Origin: Cytophaga sp. FL35
GTDB lineage: Bacteria > Bacteroidota > Bacteroidia > Flavobacteriales > Flavobacteriaceae
Assembly: GCF_014349235.1 (NCBI RefSeq)
Contig: NZ_JACSOH010000016.1
Location: 55,593-119,592 of the forward strand
Reading direction: 5' to 3'
Length of the DNA: 64,000 bases
A model generated the notes under the pieces. It made no database searches and was not told where the DNA came from. It was given only the letters and a program-made list of their open reading frames with translations. Position 1 is the first letter of the stretch. Every line of letters begins with the position of its first letter. Below are positions 8,853-17,701 of the stretch, piece by piece. The position numbers and the translations under genes were made by a program.

Positions 8853-11402
8853 ATGCAACAGCAAGATGAAAAACTAAATGAGTTTAAAAAATCTGTCAAT
8901 AATAAGTTCAACGTCTATAATAGCCTTTTCTTAAATCTTCCGTATCGAAATATTGAAAATGTAGGTATTTTGATACCACTTTTACTGGATCAATGCCAAA
9001 AAGGCTTGGATTCCGGACAGAATCCACAAGAGATATTAGAAGCTTTTTTTGATAGTTATGTAGACATTGAATCGGAACAAGAGCGTATTGACTTTATGTT
9101 CCGAATTATTCAGTATGTAGAAAGGCAGGTAGTTCTATATGATAGTGTGGAAGATGCAGCCTTCCCAAAAATGCAGGCACATAGAAGGTCTCTTAGTATT
9201 AAGGATTACTTTGAGCTGGTAGACAAGAATAAAAGTTGGGACAAGGTTTCTAAAAAACTGTCCACTTTTAGTGCTCGAATCGTTCTAACGGCGCATCCAA
9301 CGCAGTTTTATACTCCAGCGGTACTCGATATTATTGATGATTTACGGTCCTTGATTCTAGAAGACCGTATTGATGATATTGATGTTACATTACAACAGTT
9401 GGGGCTTACTTCCTTATTGAACTCTAAAAAACCCACTCCTTTAGACGAAGCCAAGAATATCATTTATATTCTTAGACACACGTATTACGAGGCTATAGGA
9501 GAGTTATATCACTACATCAAATCGAATATAAAGAATACCGAGTTCGATAACCATAAAATCATGAAACTTGGTTTTTGGCCAGGCGGTGATAGGGATGGTA
9601 ACCCCTACGTTACAGCACCTATCACAAAGGATGTGGCTGATGAGCTTCGTATTACATTGATGAAATGTTACTATAATGACCTTAAAAAGATTCAAAAGAA
9701 ATTGACTTTTAAAGGAGTACAAGAGCCCATTGGGAAACTAAGAAGCAATTTGTACACTGCTATGTTCGATAGTTCCAAGACCATAGGTTACAATGATATT
9801 CTTCAGCCTTTGTTGGACATTAGAGAATTACTGATTAACAATTACCACAGTTTATACTTAAAGGAGCTGGATTATTTCTTGGACAAGGTAAAAATCTTTA
9901 AGACCCATTTTGCAACGCTTGATATTCGCCAAGATCACAGTAAGCATTATTTGGCTGTTGAGACCATTTTAAAAACAAATGGTATAATAAAAGAATCCTT
10001 GGATGAGCTCTCACAGGATGAATTGGTAGATATTCTGATCAACAAGAATATTAAATTGGATTCCAAAGATTACGATGAGCCAATTATTAAAGATACCATA
10101 GAGAATATCTCCCAATTGCAGGATATACAAGCTGCCAATGGGGAAGAAGGTTGTAATCGCTACATCATTAGTAATTCCGAGGATATCTTCTCCGTGCTAT
10201 TTGTGTTTGGGTTGTTCAGATGGTGTGGTTGGAAAAGCGATGAAATAACATTTGATATCATTCCTTTGTTTGAAACGATGAAGGGAATGGATAGTTCAGA
10301 GGAAACCATGCAGACTTTGTTTGATCTTCCTGAATACCGAGAGCACCTAGAAAGAAGAAATAATGATCAGACCATTATGTTGGGCTTTTCAGACGGTACC
10401 AAAGACGGTGGTTACTTAAAAGCCAACTGGAATATCCTTAAAACCAAGGAAACCCTTTCAAAGGTCTGTAGTAAAAACGGTATCAAAGCCATATTCTTTG
10501 ATGGCCGTGGTGGACCGCCAGCAAGAGGTGGTGGTAAAACGCACCGTTTCTATGCTGCTCAGACCAAAGAGGTTGCCAATAATGAGATTCAATTGACCAT
10601 TCAAGGGCAGACCATTACCAGTACCTACGGTACTAAAGAACATTTTATTCATAACAGTGAGCAGCTCTTGACCGCGGGCTTGTCCAACAACCTATTTGGA
10701 AAGGAAAACGTTATTTCAAGACAACAACGTAAGTTGATCGAAGAACTTTCTGAATTAAGTTTTGACAAATATGATGCCCTTAAGCAGCATGAAATGTTCA
10801 TACCTTATTTAGAGAACAGAAGTACACTTAAATACTATCAAAAAGCCAATATTGGTAGTAGGCCAGGTAAGAGGGGAAATAAAAAACAATTGGAGCTCTC
10901 TGATTTGCGTGCCATTTCCTTTGTGGGTTCATGGAGCCAGTTGAAGCAAAACGTTCCTGGATACTTTGGATTGGGTACCGCCATCAAGAAATTAAAGGAT
11001 GAAGGTCGCATAAGCGAAATTAAAAAATTGTACAAAGAGGTTCCTTTCTTTAAGGCTTTAATGCTCAATAGTATGATGTCGCTCTCAAAATGTTATTTTG
11101 AATTGACCAGTTATATGAAGGAGGATAAAAAGTACGGAGCATTCTGGAATATTTTACATGAAGAATACGAGCTTTCAAAAAAGATGTTGTTAATGATTTC
11201 CGGAAGCAAGATTTTAATGGAGAACGAAGCGGTTTCACGTGAATCCATTAGAATTCGTGAGAACATTGTACTGCCTTTATTGGTAATTCAGCAATATGCC
11301 TTGCAGAAAATAGGCCAAGAGACGGAATATAATGACTTGTACGAGAAAATTGTTACACGTTCCCTCTACGGGAATATCAATGCCAGTAGAAACTCGGCTT
11401 AA
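8853..11402 (+). CDS. ppc: Phosphoenolpyruvate carboxylase
   Basis: The enzyme adds bicarbonate to phosphoenolpyruvate to form oxaloacetate, refilling the citric acid cycle. With the start at 8853 it has 849 residues; an in-frame ATG at 8784 would add 23 poorly conserved residues, so the later start is preferred. Active-site motifs are T-A-H-P-T-Q with the catalytic His at about residue 150, G-G-D-R-D-G-N-P, F-S-D-G-T-K-D-G-G-Y, and the glycine-rich G-R-G-G-P-P-A-R-G-G-G loop. The C-terminus reads I-N-A-S-R-N-S-A, whereas proteobacterial enzymes end in Q-N-T-G. A strong terminator follows. Confidence 0.96.
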   Translation: MQQQDEKLNEFKKSVNNKFNVYNSLFLNLPYRNIENVGILIPLLLDQCQKGLDSGQNPQEILEAFFDSYVDIESEQERIDFMFRIIQYVERQVVLYDSVEDAAFPKMQAHRRSLSIKDYFELVDKNKSWDKVSKKLSTFSARIVLTAHPTQFYTPAVLDIIDDLRSLILEDRIDDIDVTLQQLGLTSLLNSKKPTPLDEAKNIIYILRHTYYEAIGELYHYIKSNIKNTEFDNHKIMKLGFWPGGDRDGNPYVTAPITKDVADELRITLMKCYYNDLKKIQKKLTFKGVQEPIGKLRSNLYTAMFDSSKTIGYNDILQPLLDIRELLINNYHSLYLKELDYFLDKVKIFKTHFATLDIRQDHSKHYLAVETILKTNGIIKESLDELSQDELVDILINKNIKLDSKDYDEPIIKDTIENISQLQDIQAANGEEGCNRYIISNSEDIFSVLFVFGLFRWCGWKSDEITFDIIPLFETMKGMDSSEETMQTLFDLPEYREHLERRNNDQTIMLGFSDGTKDGGYLKANWNILKTKETLSKVCSKNGIKAIFFDGRGGPPARGGGKTHRFYAAQTKEVANNEIQLTIQGQTITSTYGTKEHFIHNSEQLLTAGLSNNLFGKENVISRQQRKLIEELSELSFDKYDALKQHEMFIPYLENRSTLKYYQKANIGSRPGKRGNKKQLELSDLRAISFVGSWSQLKQNVPGYFGLGTAIKKLKDEGRISEIKKLYKEVPFFKALMLNSMMSLSKCYFELTSYMKEDKKYGAFWNILHEEYELSKKMLLMISGSKILMENEAVSRESIRIRENIVLPLLVIQQYALQKIGQETEYNDLYEKIVTRSLYGNINASRNSA

Positions 11403-11422
11403 GCATTAATTTATATTATTCG

Positions 11423-11458
11423 AAAGAGGGATTTTCAAGAATTTGGGAATCCCTTTTT
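11423..11458 (+). terminator. Rho-independent terminator after ppc
   Basis: AAAGAGGGATT pairs with AATCCCTTTTT (11 pairs, one G-U), 20 bases after the ppc stop; the second arm supplies the T run. Confidence 0.75.
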
Positions 11459-11569
11459 GATTTTAGTAAAAATGCGTTTTGACCGATTTTTAAGTCATTG
11501 GTCATTTCCATCTTTCACCAACTAACTAATTGGTGTAAGTTTCAGCCTGTTTTATTCAATCTATTTTAT

Positions 11570-13288
11570 ATGTTCATTAGGTGTCTTTTCTACATGTGCT
11601 GCGTTCTTTTATTTCTTGGTTGTAGTGATACGGAAGAAGATACTCCCGCATTGGAAAAAGGAAGCTTTCAAGTACAGGTTTTTTTGGACAATGAGCCGTA
11701 TGAAAATGCCATGGTAACTACTAAACCCACAACATCTTCCCTACTTACAGATAGCGATGGTAGTGCATTTTTCGACAATATCGTAGTTGGCGAATATGAA
11801 GTACAAGTGGTGATTCCAGAGGCTCCAGAAGATTATTTTATAAGCTTTATAACAGTAATAAAAGACGATACGGCGTATACTAGGTTGGACCTTGTATCTC
11901 CACCACCAATTTACCCCGATGAAATAGATGTAACTTTAGTTCTTGCCTCCGTATACGAAAGTGTGGGTCAGAGTTATAATTTTGATGGATTTAGTACTCT
12001 TTGGGGTGATATTGGTACCGATTTTACGTACGTAAATAAGCAAACCAATGGGGAGCGAACGGCTTTGGATACATATCGATTATCTTCACAAGATAGGCTG
12101 GTAAATCAAGTTTATAAGGATTATTATGCTATCATACTGGATATAAATACCGGTCTGGAATGTTTGAAGGATCCTGAATGTTTAGGTACTCAGGAAATTG
12201 ACACAACGAGGTTGGAAGCTGAATTTAAATTTTTAAGGGCCTTAACTTATTTCAACTTGGTAAAGATTTATGGTAACCCAATTTTAGTAACAACGGTAAA
12301 TTCTGATATTGAAACTCCTTTGCCCATTGTGCAGGGCGGTGAAGAGGTATATCAACAGATTATAGAAGATTTAATGTTCGCCAAACAATATTTACCCAAT
12401 ATAGAATCTGTATTTATGGCTAGCAAGGAAGCAGCAACGGCTCTACTTGGCAAGGTGTATATGCAAATGGCAGGTTTTCCTTTACTACAAACCGGAAAAT
12501 ATTCGTTGGCACTAGAGCAATTTAAAAAGTTGCAGAATTGGTTTTCATTAGAGGAGAATTATTCTGAGGTTTTCAGCTTAGATCAAGGTTCCCAAAGCAC
12601 GGAAAATATTCTTATGTTTAAATTCACCTCTGGATTATATGGAAGAAACTGGGGGCCGCTCGGCTTTGCAGGTGATGATTTGTTATTGTTGGATCGTTCA
12701 TTCATAACGGCATCTGGGGCAGGCGAAACCTTTACGGATTCGGTCACCTTTCCAATCAATGTTCCCGATGTTAGATTCCATCAGAATATAGCTTCATTTA
12801 GAATTGCTAGCGGACAGATTGAAAATGAAACCGATCCAAATAGTTGGAGGCCTTTAAAATTTATGGCGAAGGATAACCTTTTAGAAAGCAAAAACATAAA
12901 TCAGGTTGTACTAATCAGATATGCAGATGTACTTTTGTTGTTGGCCGAGGCCGAAAATAATGTAAATGGCCCTACGGCATTGGCTTATGAAGCATTTAAT
13001 TCCGTTAGGAGAAGAGCCCATCAAAATGGAGATTTTGATTTGCCTTTAGGATTGAACCAGCAAGAATTTTTTGATGCTATTGTGGAGGAAAGGAAATTGG
13101 AACTTTGTTTTGAAGGACACCGGAAAGATGACCTTGTACGTTGGCAATTGCTAGAAAATAAACTATTGGAATTTAACGAACAACACCCGCAGGACGTAAA
13201 AGATTTTCAAAGTCATAAATACATCTGGCCGATTCCTCAAAACGAATTGGATGTAAACCCGGAGGTACAACAAAATCCTGGATATTGA
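11570..13288 (+). CDS. SusD/RagB-like outer membrane lipoprotein with N-terminal carboxypeptidase-regulatory-like domain
   Basis: The chosen start gives a lipoprotein signal, a hydrophobic stretch ending L-F-L-G-C at about residue 18, and 572 residues in total; an upstream ATG at 11498 would spoil the signal. Residues 30-110 form a small beta domain like the carboxypeptidase-regulatory fold (T-D-S-D-G-S-A-F-F-D-N-I-V-V-G-E-Y). The rest is SusD-like: F-L-R-A-L-T-Y-F-N-L-V-K-I-Y-G near the TPR start, and R-Y-A-D-V-L-L-L-L-A-E-A-E-N with E-E-R-K-L-E-L-C-F-E-G-H-R near the end. SusD proteins cap a SusC TonB-dependent transporter and bind its nutrient, but no susC is adjacent. The ligand is unknown. 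Confidence 0.85.
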   Translation: MFIRCLFYMCCVLLFLGCSDTEEDTPALEKGSFQVQVFLDNEPYENAMVTTKPTTSSLLTDSDGSAFFDNIVVGEYEVQVVIPEAPEDYFISFITVIKDDTAYTRLDLVSPPPIYPDEIDVTLVLASVYESVGQSYNFDGFSTLWGDIGTDFTYVNKQTNGERTALDTYRLSSQDRLVNQVYKDYYAIILDINTGLECLKDPECLGTQEIDTTRLEAEFKFLRALTYFNLVKIYGNPILVTTVNSDIETPLPIVQGGEEVYQQIIEDLMFAKQYLPNIESVFMASKEAATALLGKVYMQMAGFPLLQTGKYSLALEQFKKLQNWFSLEENYSEVFSLDQGSQSTENILMFKFTSGLYGRNWGPLGFAGDDLLLLDRSFITASGAGETFTDSVTFPINVPDVRFHQNIASFRIASGQIENETDPNSWRPLKFMAKDNLLESKNINQVVLIRYADVLLLLAEAENNVNGPTALAYEAFNSVRRRAHQNGDFDLPLGLNQQEFFDAIVEERKLELCFEGHRKDDLVRWQLLENKLLEFNEQHPQDVKDFQSHKYIWPIPQNELDVNPEVQQNPGY

Positions 13289-13302
13289 TAATCAATAAAA
13301 CA

Positions 13303-13339
13303 AAAAAATCCCCGGAGCATAAATCTTCGGGGATTTTTT
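13303..13339. terminator. Terminator between susD-like gene and small minus-strand ORF
   Basis: AAAAATCCCCG pairs with CGGGGATTTTT around a loop of about 13 bases. Both flanks carry A or T runs, so it can stop transcription from either direction. Confidence 0.8.
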
Positions 13340-13362
13340 GTTTATAATATCTTCAGAATCCT

Positions 13363-13503
13363 TTATTTCTTGTTTTGCTGATTTTTGATGGTCTTTTCAT
13401 CAATATCGAACTTGTTAGTATCCACTTGTGTGTTGCCCGTGGGGTTTGTTGGATTCGTTTGTTCCGTTTTTCTTCTCAACTTTTTATCTTTTATAATTCC
13501 CAT
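13363..13503 (-). CDS. Small hypothetical protein, 46 residues
   Basis: A short reading frame of 46 codons starting M-G-I-I-K-D-K-K-L and rich in Lys, Asn, Thr and Gln, with no membrane segment. AAAGGAA stands about 6 bases before the ATG. It sits alone between two convergent transcription units. I do not recognise a family; the composition (soluble, low complexity) neither proves nor excludes a real gene. Confidence 0.45.
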   Translation of the reverse strand: MGIIKDKKLRRKTEQTNPTNPTGNTQVDTNKFDIDEKTIKNQQNKK

Positions 13504-13612
13504 TTCTATTTCCTTTTTATGATTTACCTAAATGTAAGAAACACACGGGCAAAAGGGCGTTAAGGGCTTTGTAAGTCTTTGTTAGGGTCTGTTAAAGCGA
13601 TAAAAATGCTAT

Positions 13613-14134
13613 TTATTCCGCACATTTTAGTATGCTCGCAGTAAACAAAAGTTGTCCAGTATGCCGTTGTGAGTGTTCAGCGGCATGAAACAACAAACCA
13701 ATGACCGTACTGGGGAGTTTCTTTCTGCCAACCGTGCGCTTTTCCGTGAGAATTTCCTCCGGTAAGGTTTTAAAATAGGAGAGCGCTTCGGCAAGTTTAT
13801 TATCAAAGTCGGTGATGAGGTTTTCTAAGCGGATGGCACTACTTTCTTTTCCTTCGGCCCTTAAGAATTCAAATTGACTTTCGGTTAAACTTTCGCCTTT
13901 GGAATAGGTCATCATTCGGTCTAAAACCCCGGTGATATGCTGTAAATGAAATCCGATGGAAGCCCTGCCCAAAGGTTTTTCCCAAAGTTGCTCTGGGGAA
14001 ATGCCATCGGTGTACTTTTTTAGTTCTTCCGATGTTTGAAGAAGGGCATGCGCCGCAGGTTGTAGTAACGCCGGTATTCCCTCTACGGGGCCTCTCAGCC
14101 AAACTTCATACTGCGGATTGGAATTAGATGACAT
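13613..14134 (-). CDS. DinB-like metal-binding four-helix protein
   Basis: The 173-residue protein matches the DinB/YfiT-type fold: a conserved H-L-Q-H-I-T-G on one helix and H-A-A-E-H-S-Q-R-H-T-G-Q on another supply the histidines of the usual metal site. Members include thiol-dependent transferases and many proteins with no known reaction. The gene begins three bases after the trpA stop codon, so it is almost certainly co-transcribed with the tryptophan operon, yet it has no known step in that pathway. Whether the link is functional or only positional is open. Confidence 0.8.
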   Translation of the reverse strand: MSSNSNPQYEVWLRGPVEGIPALLQPAAHALLQTSEELKKYTDGISPEQLWEKPLGRASIGFHLQHITGVLDRMMTYSKGESLTESQFEFLRAEGKESSAIRLENLITDFDNKLAEALSYFKTLPEEILTEKRTVGRKKLPSTVIGLLFHAAEHSQRHTGQLLFTASILKCAE

Positions 14135-14137
14135 TAG

Positions 14138-14902
14138 CTAGCGAATGTTATTTACAAAGTTGTCAAATTTATCGGCACCAAAAGCCGTTAAGTGTTTGAT
14201 AAAGGCCGAACCAATAATCGCTCCTTTGGCTTTTTCAGTAGCCGCTGTAAAGGTTTCATTATTACTGATACCAAATCCTACGATTTGTGGGTTTTTAAGT
14301 TTCATGGCCGCTATTCTATCAAAATAGTGGGTCTGTTCGTCGCCAAAACCACTTTTGGCACCGGTAACGCTCGCAGAACTTACCATGTAGATAAATCCGC
14401 TGGAAACGGAATCGATAAAACGAATACGTTCATCCGAGGTTTGGGGCGTAATCAAAAATACGTTGACAAGACCGTGTTCCTCGAATATGGTCTTGTATTC
14501 CTCGTTGTAAACATCCACTGGTAGGTCGGGGATAATGAGCCCATCAATGCCAATTTCCTGACATTTTTGGCAGAAAGCTTCCACGCCATATTGCAACATC
14601 GGGTTAAAATAGCCCATAATAATCAGGGGAATGGAAACCGTTTTTCTAATATCCTTTAATTGGTCAAAAAGAACTTCGGTGGTCATTCCATTCTTAAGGG
14701 CCTTAGTAGAACTTTCCTGAATGGTAGGGCCATCCGCTAGGGGGTCGCTAAAAGGCAGGCCTATTTCAATCATATCAACCCCATTCTTTTCCAATCCTTC
14801 AATAACATTCACGGTATCGCTCAAGGAAGGGTACCCGGCCGTAAAGTAGATGGAAAGGAGCTTTTTATCTTCTTGAAGTTTTTGGGAAATTCTATTTGTC
14901 AT
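14138..14902 (-). CDS. trpA: Tryptophan synthase alpha subunit
   Basis: TrpA cleaves indole-3-glycerol phosphate to indole and glyceraldehyde 3-phosphate and passes indole through a tunnel to TrpB. The 254-residue TIM barrel carries the catalytic E46 in M-I-E-I-G-L-P-F and D57 in L-A-D-G-P, and P-D-L-P-V further on. Its start overlaps the trpB stop codon by four bases, giving tight coupling of the two subunits that form the alpha2-beta2 complex. It is the last pathway gene of the operon. Confidence 0.98.
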   Translation of the reverse strand: MTNRISQKLQEDKKLLSIYFTAGYPSLSDTVNVIEGLEKNGVDMIEIGLPFSDPLADGPTIQESSTKALKNGMTTEVLFDQLKDIRKTVSIPLIIMGYFNPMLQYGVEAFCQKCQEIGIDGLIIPDLPVDVYNEEYKTIFEEHGLVNVFLITPQTSDERIRFIDSVSSGFIYMVSSASVTGAKSGFGDEQTHYFDRIAAMKLKNPQIVGFGISNNETFTAATEKAKGAIIGSAFIKHLTAFGADKFDNFVNNIR

Positions 14903-16080
14903 AACTTAAAATAATCAATGTATGTATTGAGGTCTTTATCTCCGCGACCTGAAAGGTTGATGATTACCACATCATCGGCTTCAAATTTTCGGGTTTCCAG
15001 AATGGCAAATGCATGTGATGACTCTATGGCGGGAATGATGCCTTCCAATTTAGAGAGCTCCAGTCCGGCTTGCATAGCATCCGCATCGGTAATGGAAATG
15101 AATTCCCCACGACCAGATTTAAACAGGTGGGCGTGCATGGGGCCTACACCGGGGTAATCCAGTCCTGCACTTATGGAGTAAGGCTCTGTAATTTGGCCAT
15201 CGGCAGTTTGCATCAACAAGGTTTTACTTCCGTGGATGATACCCACTTTTCCCAGGGCCGAGGTAGCGGCACTTTCTCCGGAATCAATTCCTTTTCCGGC
15301 AGCTTCCACGGCGATGATGCCCACATCCGGATTATCCAAAAAGTGATAGTAGGCACCCGCAGCATTGCTTCCTCCACCCACACAGGCAACCACATAATCA
15401 GGGTTTTCCTTGCCTTCCTTTTCCTTTAGTTGCCATTTGATTTCCTCCGAAATAACCGACTGAAACCGCGCTACCATATCAGGGTAGGGGTGTGGCCCCA
15501 CTACGGAACCGATAATGTAATGGGTATCCACCGGATTGTTGATCCAGTCCCTAATGGCTTCATTGGTCGCATCTTTTAAGGTTCGGCTACCTGATTTTGC
15601 AGGGCGCACTTCCGCACCCAACATTTTCATACGTGCCACATTGGGGGCTTGGCGTTGAATATCAATTTCACCCATGTACACCACACATTCAATCCCCATT
15701 AAAGCGCAGACCGTTGCCGTAGCAACACCGTGTTGGCCGGCACCTGTTTCGGCAATGATGCGGTTTTTACCCAAGCGTTTGGCCATTAATATTTGACCGA
15801 TGGTATTATTGACCTTATGGGCGCCTGTGTGGCAAAGGTCTTCACGTTTCAGATAGATTTTAGTGTTGTATTTGTTGGATAGCCGCTCCGCAAAATAAAG
15901 TGGGGTAGGGCGACCCACATAATCTTTTAGCAATTGCTGAAACTCCTTTTTAAAAGAGTCTTCTTGCATTACCTGAACGTAATTTTGTCGTAATTCTTCA
16001 CAATTGGGGTAGAGCATCTCGGGGATGAACGCACCCCCAAACTCTCCGTAATACCCCCTGCTATCGGCGTTGTAAGACAT
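14899..16080 (-). CDS. trpB: Tryptophan synthase beta subunit
   Basis: TrpB condenses indole with L-serine to give tryptophan using pyridoxal phosphate. The 393-residue protein shows the Schiff-base lysine K89 in H-T-G-A-H-K-V-N-N and the phosphate-binding G-G-G-S-N-A-A-G. It begins G-E-F-G-G-A-F-I-P, the TrpB1 pattern, not the stand-alone TrpB2 type. The start codon shares one base with the trpF stop, and its end overlaps trpA. The whole context points to the standard synthase complex. Confidence 0.98.
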   Translation of the reverse strand: MSYNADSRGYYGEFGGAFIPEMLYPNCEELRQNYVQVMQEDSFKKEFQQLLKDYVGRPTPLYFAERLSNKYNTKIYLKREDLCHTGAHKVNNTIGQILMAKRLGKNRIIAETGAGQHGVATATVCALMGIECVVYMGEIDIQRQAPNVARMKMLGAEVRPAKSGSRTLKDATNEAIRDWINNPVDTHYIIGSVVGPHPYPDMVARFQSVISEEIKWQLKEKEGKENPDYVVACVGGGSNAAGAYYHFLDNPDVGIIAVEAAGKGIDSGESAATSALGKVGIIHGSKTLLMQTADGQITEPYSISAGLDYPGVGPMHAHLFKSGRGEFISITDADAMQAGLELSKLEGIIPAIESSHAFAILETRKFEADDVVIINLSGRGDKDLNTYIDYFKL

Positions 16081-16769
16081 TATTGTATATGTATTTTATT
16101 GAGCAATTCTTTAAAGGCCTTTACATCGGCCGTATTTTTGAGTCCCGGTTTTATTTCAAATTTACTGTTCACATCAATGGCGTGGCAGTATTTGGCTTCC
16201 GGACGCTGGGTAAATTCTTTAATGTTATCGATATCTTCCAGACCAATGCCCCCACTTAAAAAATAGGGTTTGTTGGAAGGGTAATTTTTAAGGACGGACC
16301 AATCGAAAGCGTAACCATTTCCGCCCGGTAATTTTCCTTTCGTATCAAACAGGAAAAAATCACATACTGATTCATAGGGTTCAAGAACGGCAAAGTCAAA
16401 TGCATCCTTAACAGAAAACACTTTTATAATTTGTATTTGTTTGGCTTTTGATTTTAGTTCATTGCAATACTCCGGACTTTCATTGCCATGCAGCTGTACC
16501 AAAAGCAAATTATAATCCTCTATTCTTTGCAATACCGTTTGAATACCGGCATTAACGAACACTCCAACTTTCTTTATCTTGTGGGGTACGGGTGTCAATT
16601 CCCCTTTAAAATTCCGTTCGCTCTTATCATAAAAAATAAAGCCCAAATAGTCTGGCTGCAATGAAGCAATTTCGGTGGTATTATGCTTCATGCCGCAAAC
16701 CTTTAAATGCAAACGGCCATTGGCGAGGGTGCTGGGTTCTTCTTTGGGTGTGCTGTAATGATAATTCAT
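16080..16769 (-). CDS. trpF: Phosphoribosylanthranilate isomerase
   Basis: The enzyme converts N-(5'-phosphoribosyl)anthranilate to the enol-deoxyribulose form that TrpC uses. The 229-residue TIM barrel has the catalytic K-V-C-G-M with cysteine near residue 25, L-G-F-I-F-Y, V-Q-L-H-G-N-E, and the final P-Y-F-L-S-G-G-I-G with D-V-N-S phosphate-binding end. There is an N-terminal extension of about 20 residues before the first strand; a later start is not obvious. It lies 12 bases after trpC and directly abuts trpB. Confidence 0.96.
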   Translation of the reverse strand: MNYHYSTPKEEPSTLANGRLHLKVCGMKHNTTEIASLQPDYLGFIFYDKSERNFKGELTPVPHKIKKVGVFVNAGIQTVLQRIEDYNLLLVQLHGNESPEYCNELKSKAKQIQIIKVFSVKDAFDFAVLEPYESVCDFFLFDTKGKLPGGNGYAFDWSVLKNYPSNKPYFLSGGIGLEDIDNIKEFTQRPEAKYCHAIDVNSKFEIKPGLKNTADVKAFKELLNKIHIQ

Positions 16770-16781
16770 AAAAACGACCTT

Positions 16782-17570
16782 TTATATTCTCTTTAGCTCT
16801 TCTACAAATTTTTTGGCGTTCTCCCCAGGATTTTCGGTTTTCATAAAATTCTCACCAATCAAAAAGCCTTGGTAGCCATAACCTTTTAATTCGTTTATGG
16901 CCGATGTATTACTAATACCGCTTTCGGAAACTTTTACGAATTCTTCTGGGATTTCCGTGGATAGCGATTTGCTGGTTTCCAGGCTTACCTCAAATGTCTT
17001 TAAATTTCGGTTGTTAACACCCAACATATCCAAACTGGGCATGATGGATTTTTGAAGTTCCTCCAAATTATGAACTTCCAAAAGCACATCCAAATTCAGA
17101 CTTTTGGCGAACTCCGAAAGTTGCTTGATTTCTTCTTTTGAAAGGATGGCCGCAATGAGTAGGATAACATCGGCACCGTAGGCCTTGGATTCCAAAATCT
17201 GATATTCGTCAATTACAAATTCCTTTCTCAAAAGCGGAATTTCCACCGAGGCGCGCGCCAATAACAAATCGTCCAAAGAGCCACCAAAATACTTGCCGTC
17301 TGTAAGTACGGACATGCCACAAACACCAGCATTGGCATAACCTATGGCCACATCCTGTACATTTTCATTTTGATTGATAACCGATTTGGAGGGGGAACGT
17401 CTTTTATGTTCAGCGATAATTCCCGTGGAACTGGCACGGAGTGCTGAAGCCAAGGAGGGTGAAACCCTGTTAAAAAGCACCGAATTCTCCAGTTGTTTTA
17501 CGGGAATCAGCGCTTTGCGCAAATCAACTTCCTTGCGTTTATCGGCTACTATTTTATCTAATATGTTCAT
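16782..17570 (-). CDS. trpC: Indole-3-glycerol phosphate synthase
   Basis: TrpC closes the indole ring, making indole-3-glycerol phosphate with loss of CO2 and water. The 262 residues show I-A-E-H-K-R-R-S-P-S-K with the catalytic lysine, V-L-T-D-G-K-Y-F-G-G-S, L-L-R-K-E-F-V-I-D, G-V-N-N-R-N-L and S-E-S-G-I. Unlike in enteric bacteria it is not fused to TrpF. It is separated from trpD by 131 bases that hold a tandem heptamer repeat, the largest gap within the operon. Confidence 0.97.
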   Translation of the reverse strand: MNILDKIVADKRKEVDLRKALIPVKQLENSVLFNRVSPSLASALRASSTGIIAEHKRRSPSKSVINQNENVQDVAIGYANAGVCGMSVLTDGKYFGGSLDDLLLARASVEIPLLRKEFVIDEYQILESKAYGADVILLIAAILSKEEIKQLSEFAKSLNLDVLLEVHNLEELQKSIMPSLDMLGVNNRNLKTFEVSLETSKSLSTEIPEEFVKVSESGISNTSAINELKGYGYQGFLIGENFMKTENPGENAKKFVEELKRI

Positions 17571-17626
17571 TTCTTATTTAATAGCTTTTTCTTTTTCCAT
17601 GGATGAAAAATCAAAAATGTTAGCTT

Positions 17627-17700
17627 ACCATCAACCATCAACCATCAACCATCAACCATCAACCATCAACCATCAACCATCAACCATCAACCATCAACCA
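17627..17700. repeat. Heptanucleotide tandem repeat (ACCATCA)10.6 between trpD and trpC
   Basis: Ten perfect copies of ACCATCA plus four bases (74 bases) begin one base after the trpD stop codon. On the transcribed strand the unit reads TGATGGT. There is no interruption, which suggests recent slippage or active homogenisation. It lies outside any reading frame that can be supported. Confidence 0.97.
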
Positions 17701-17701
17701 A

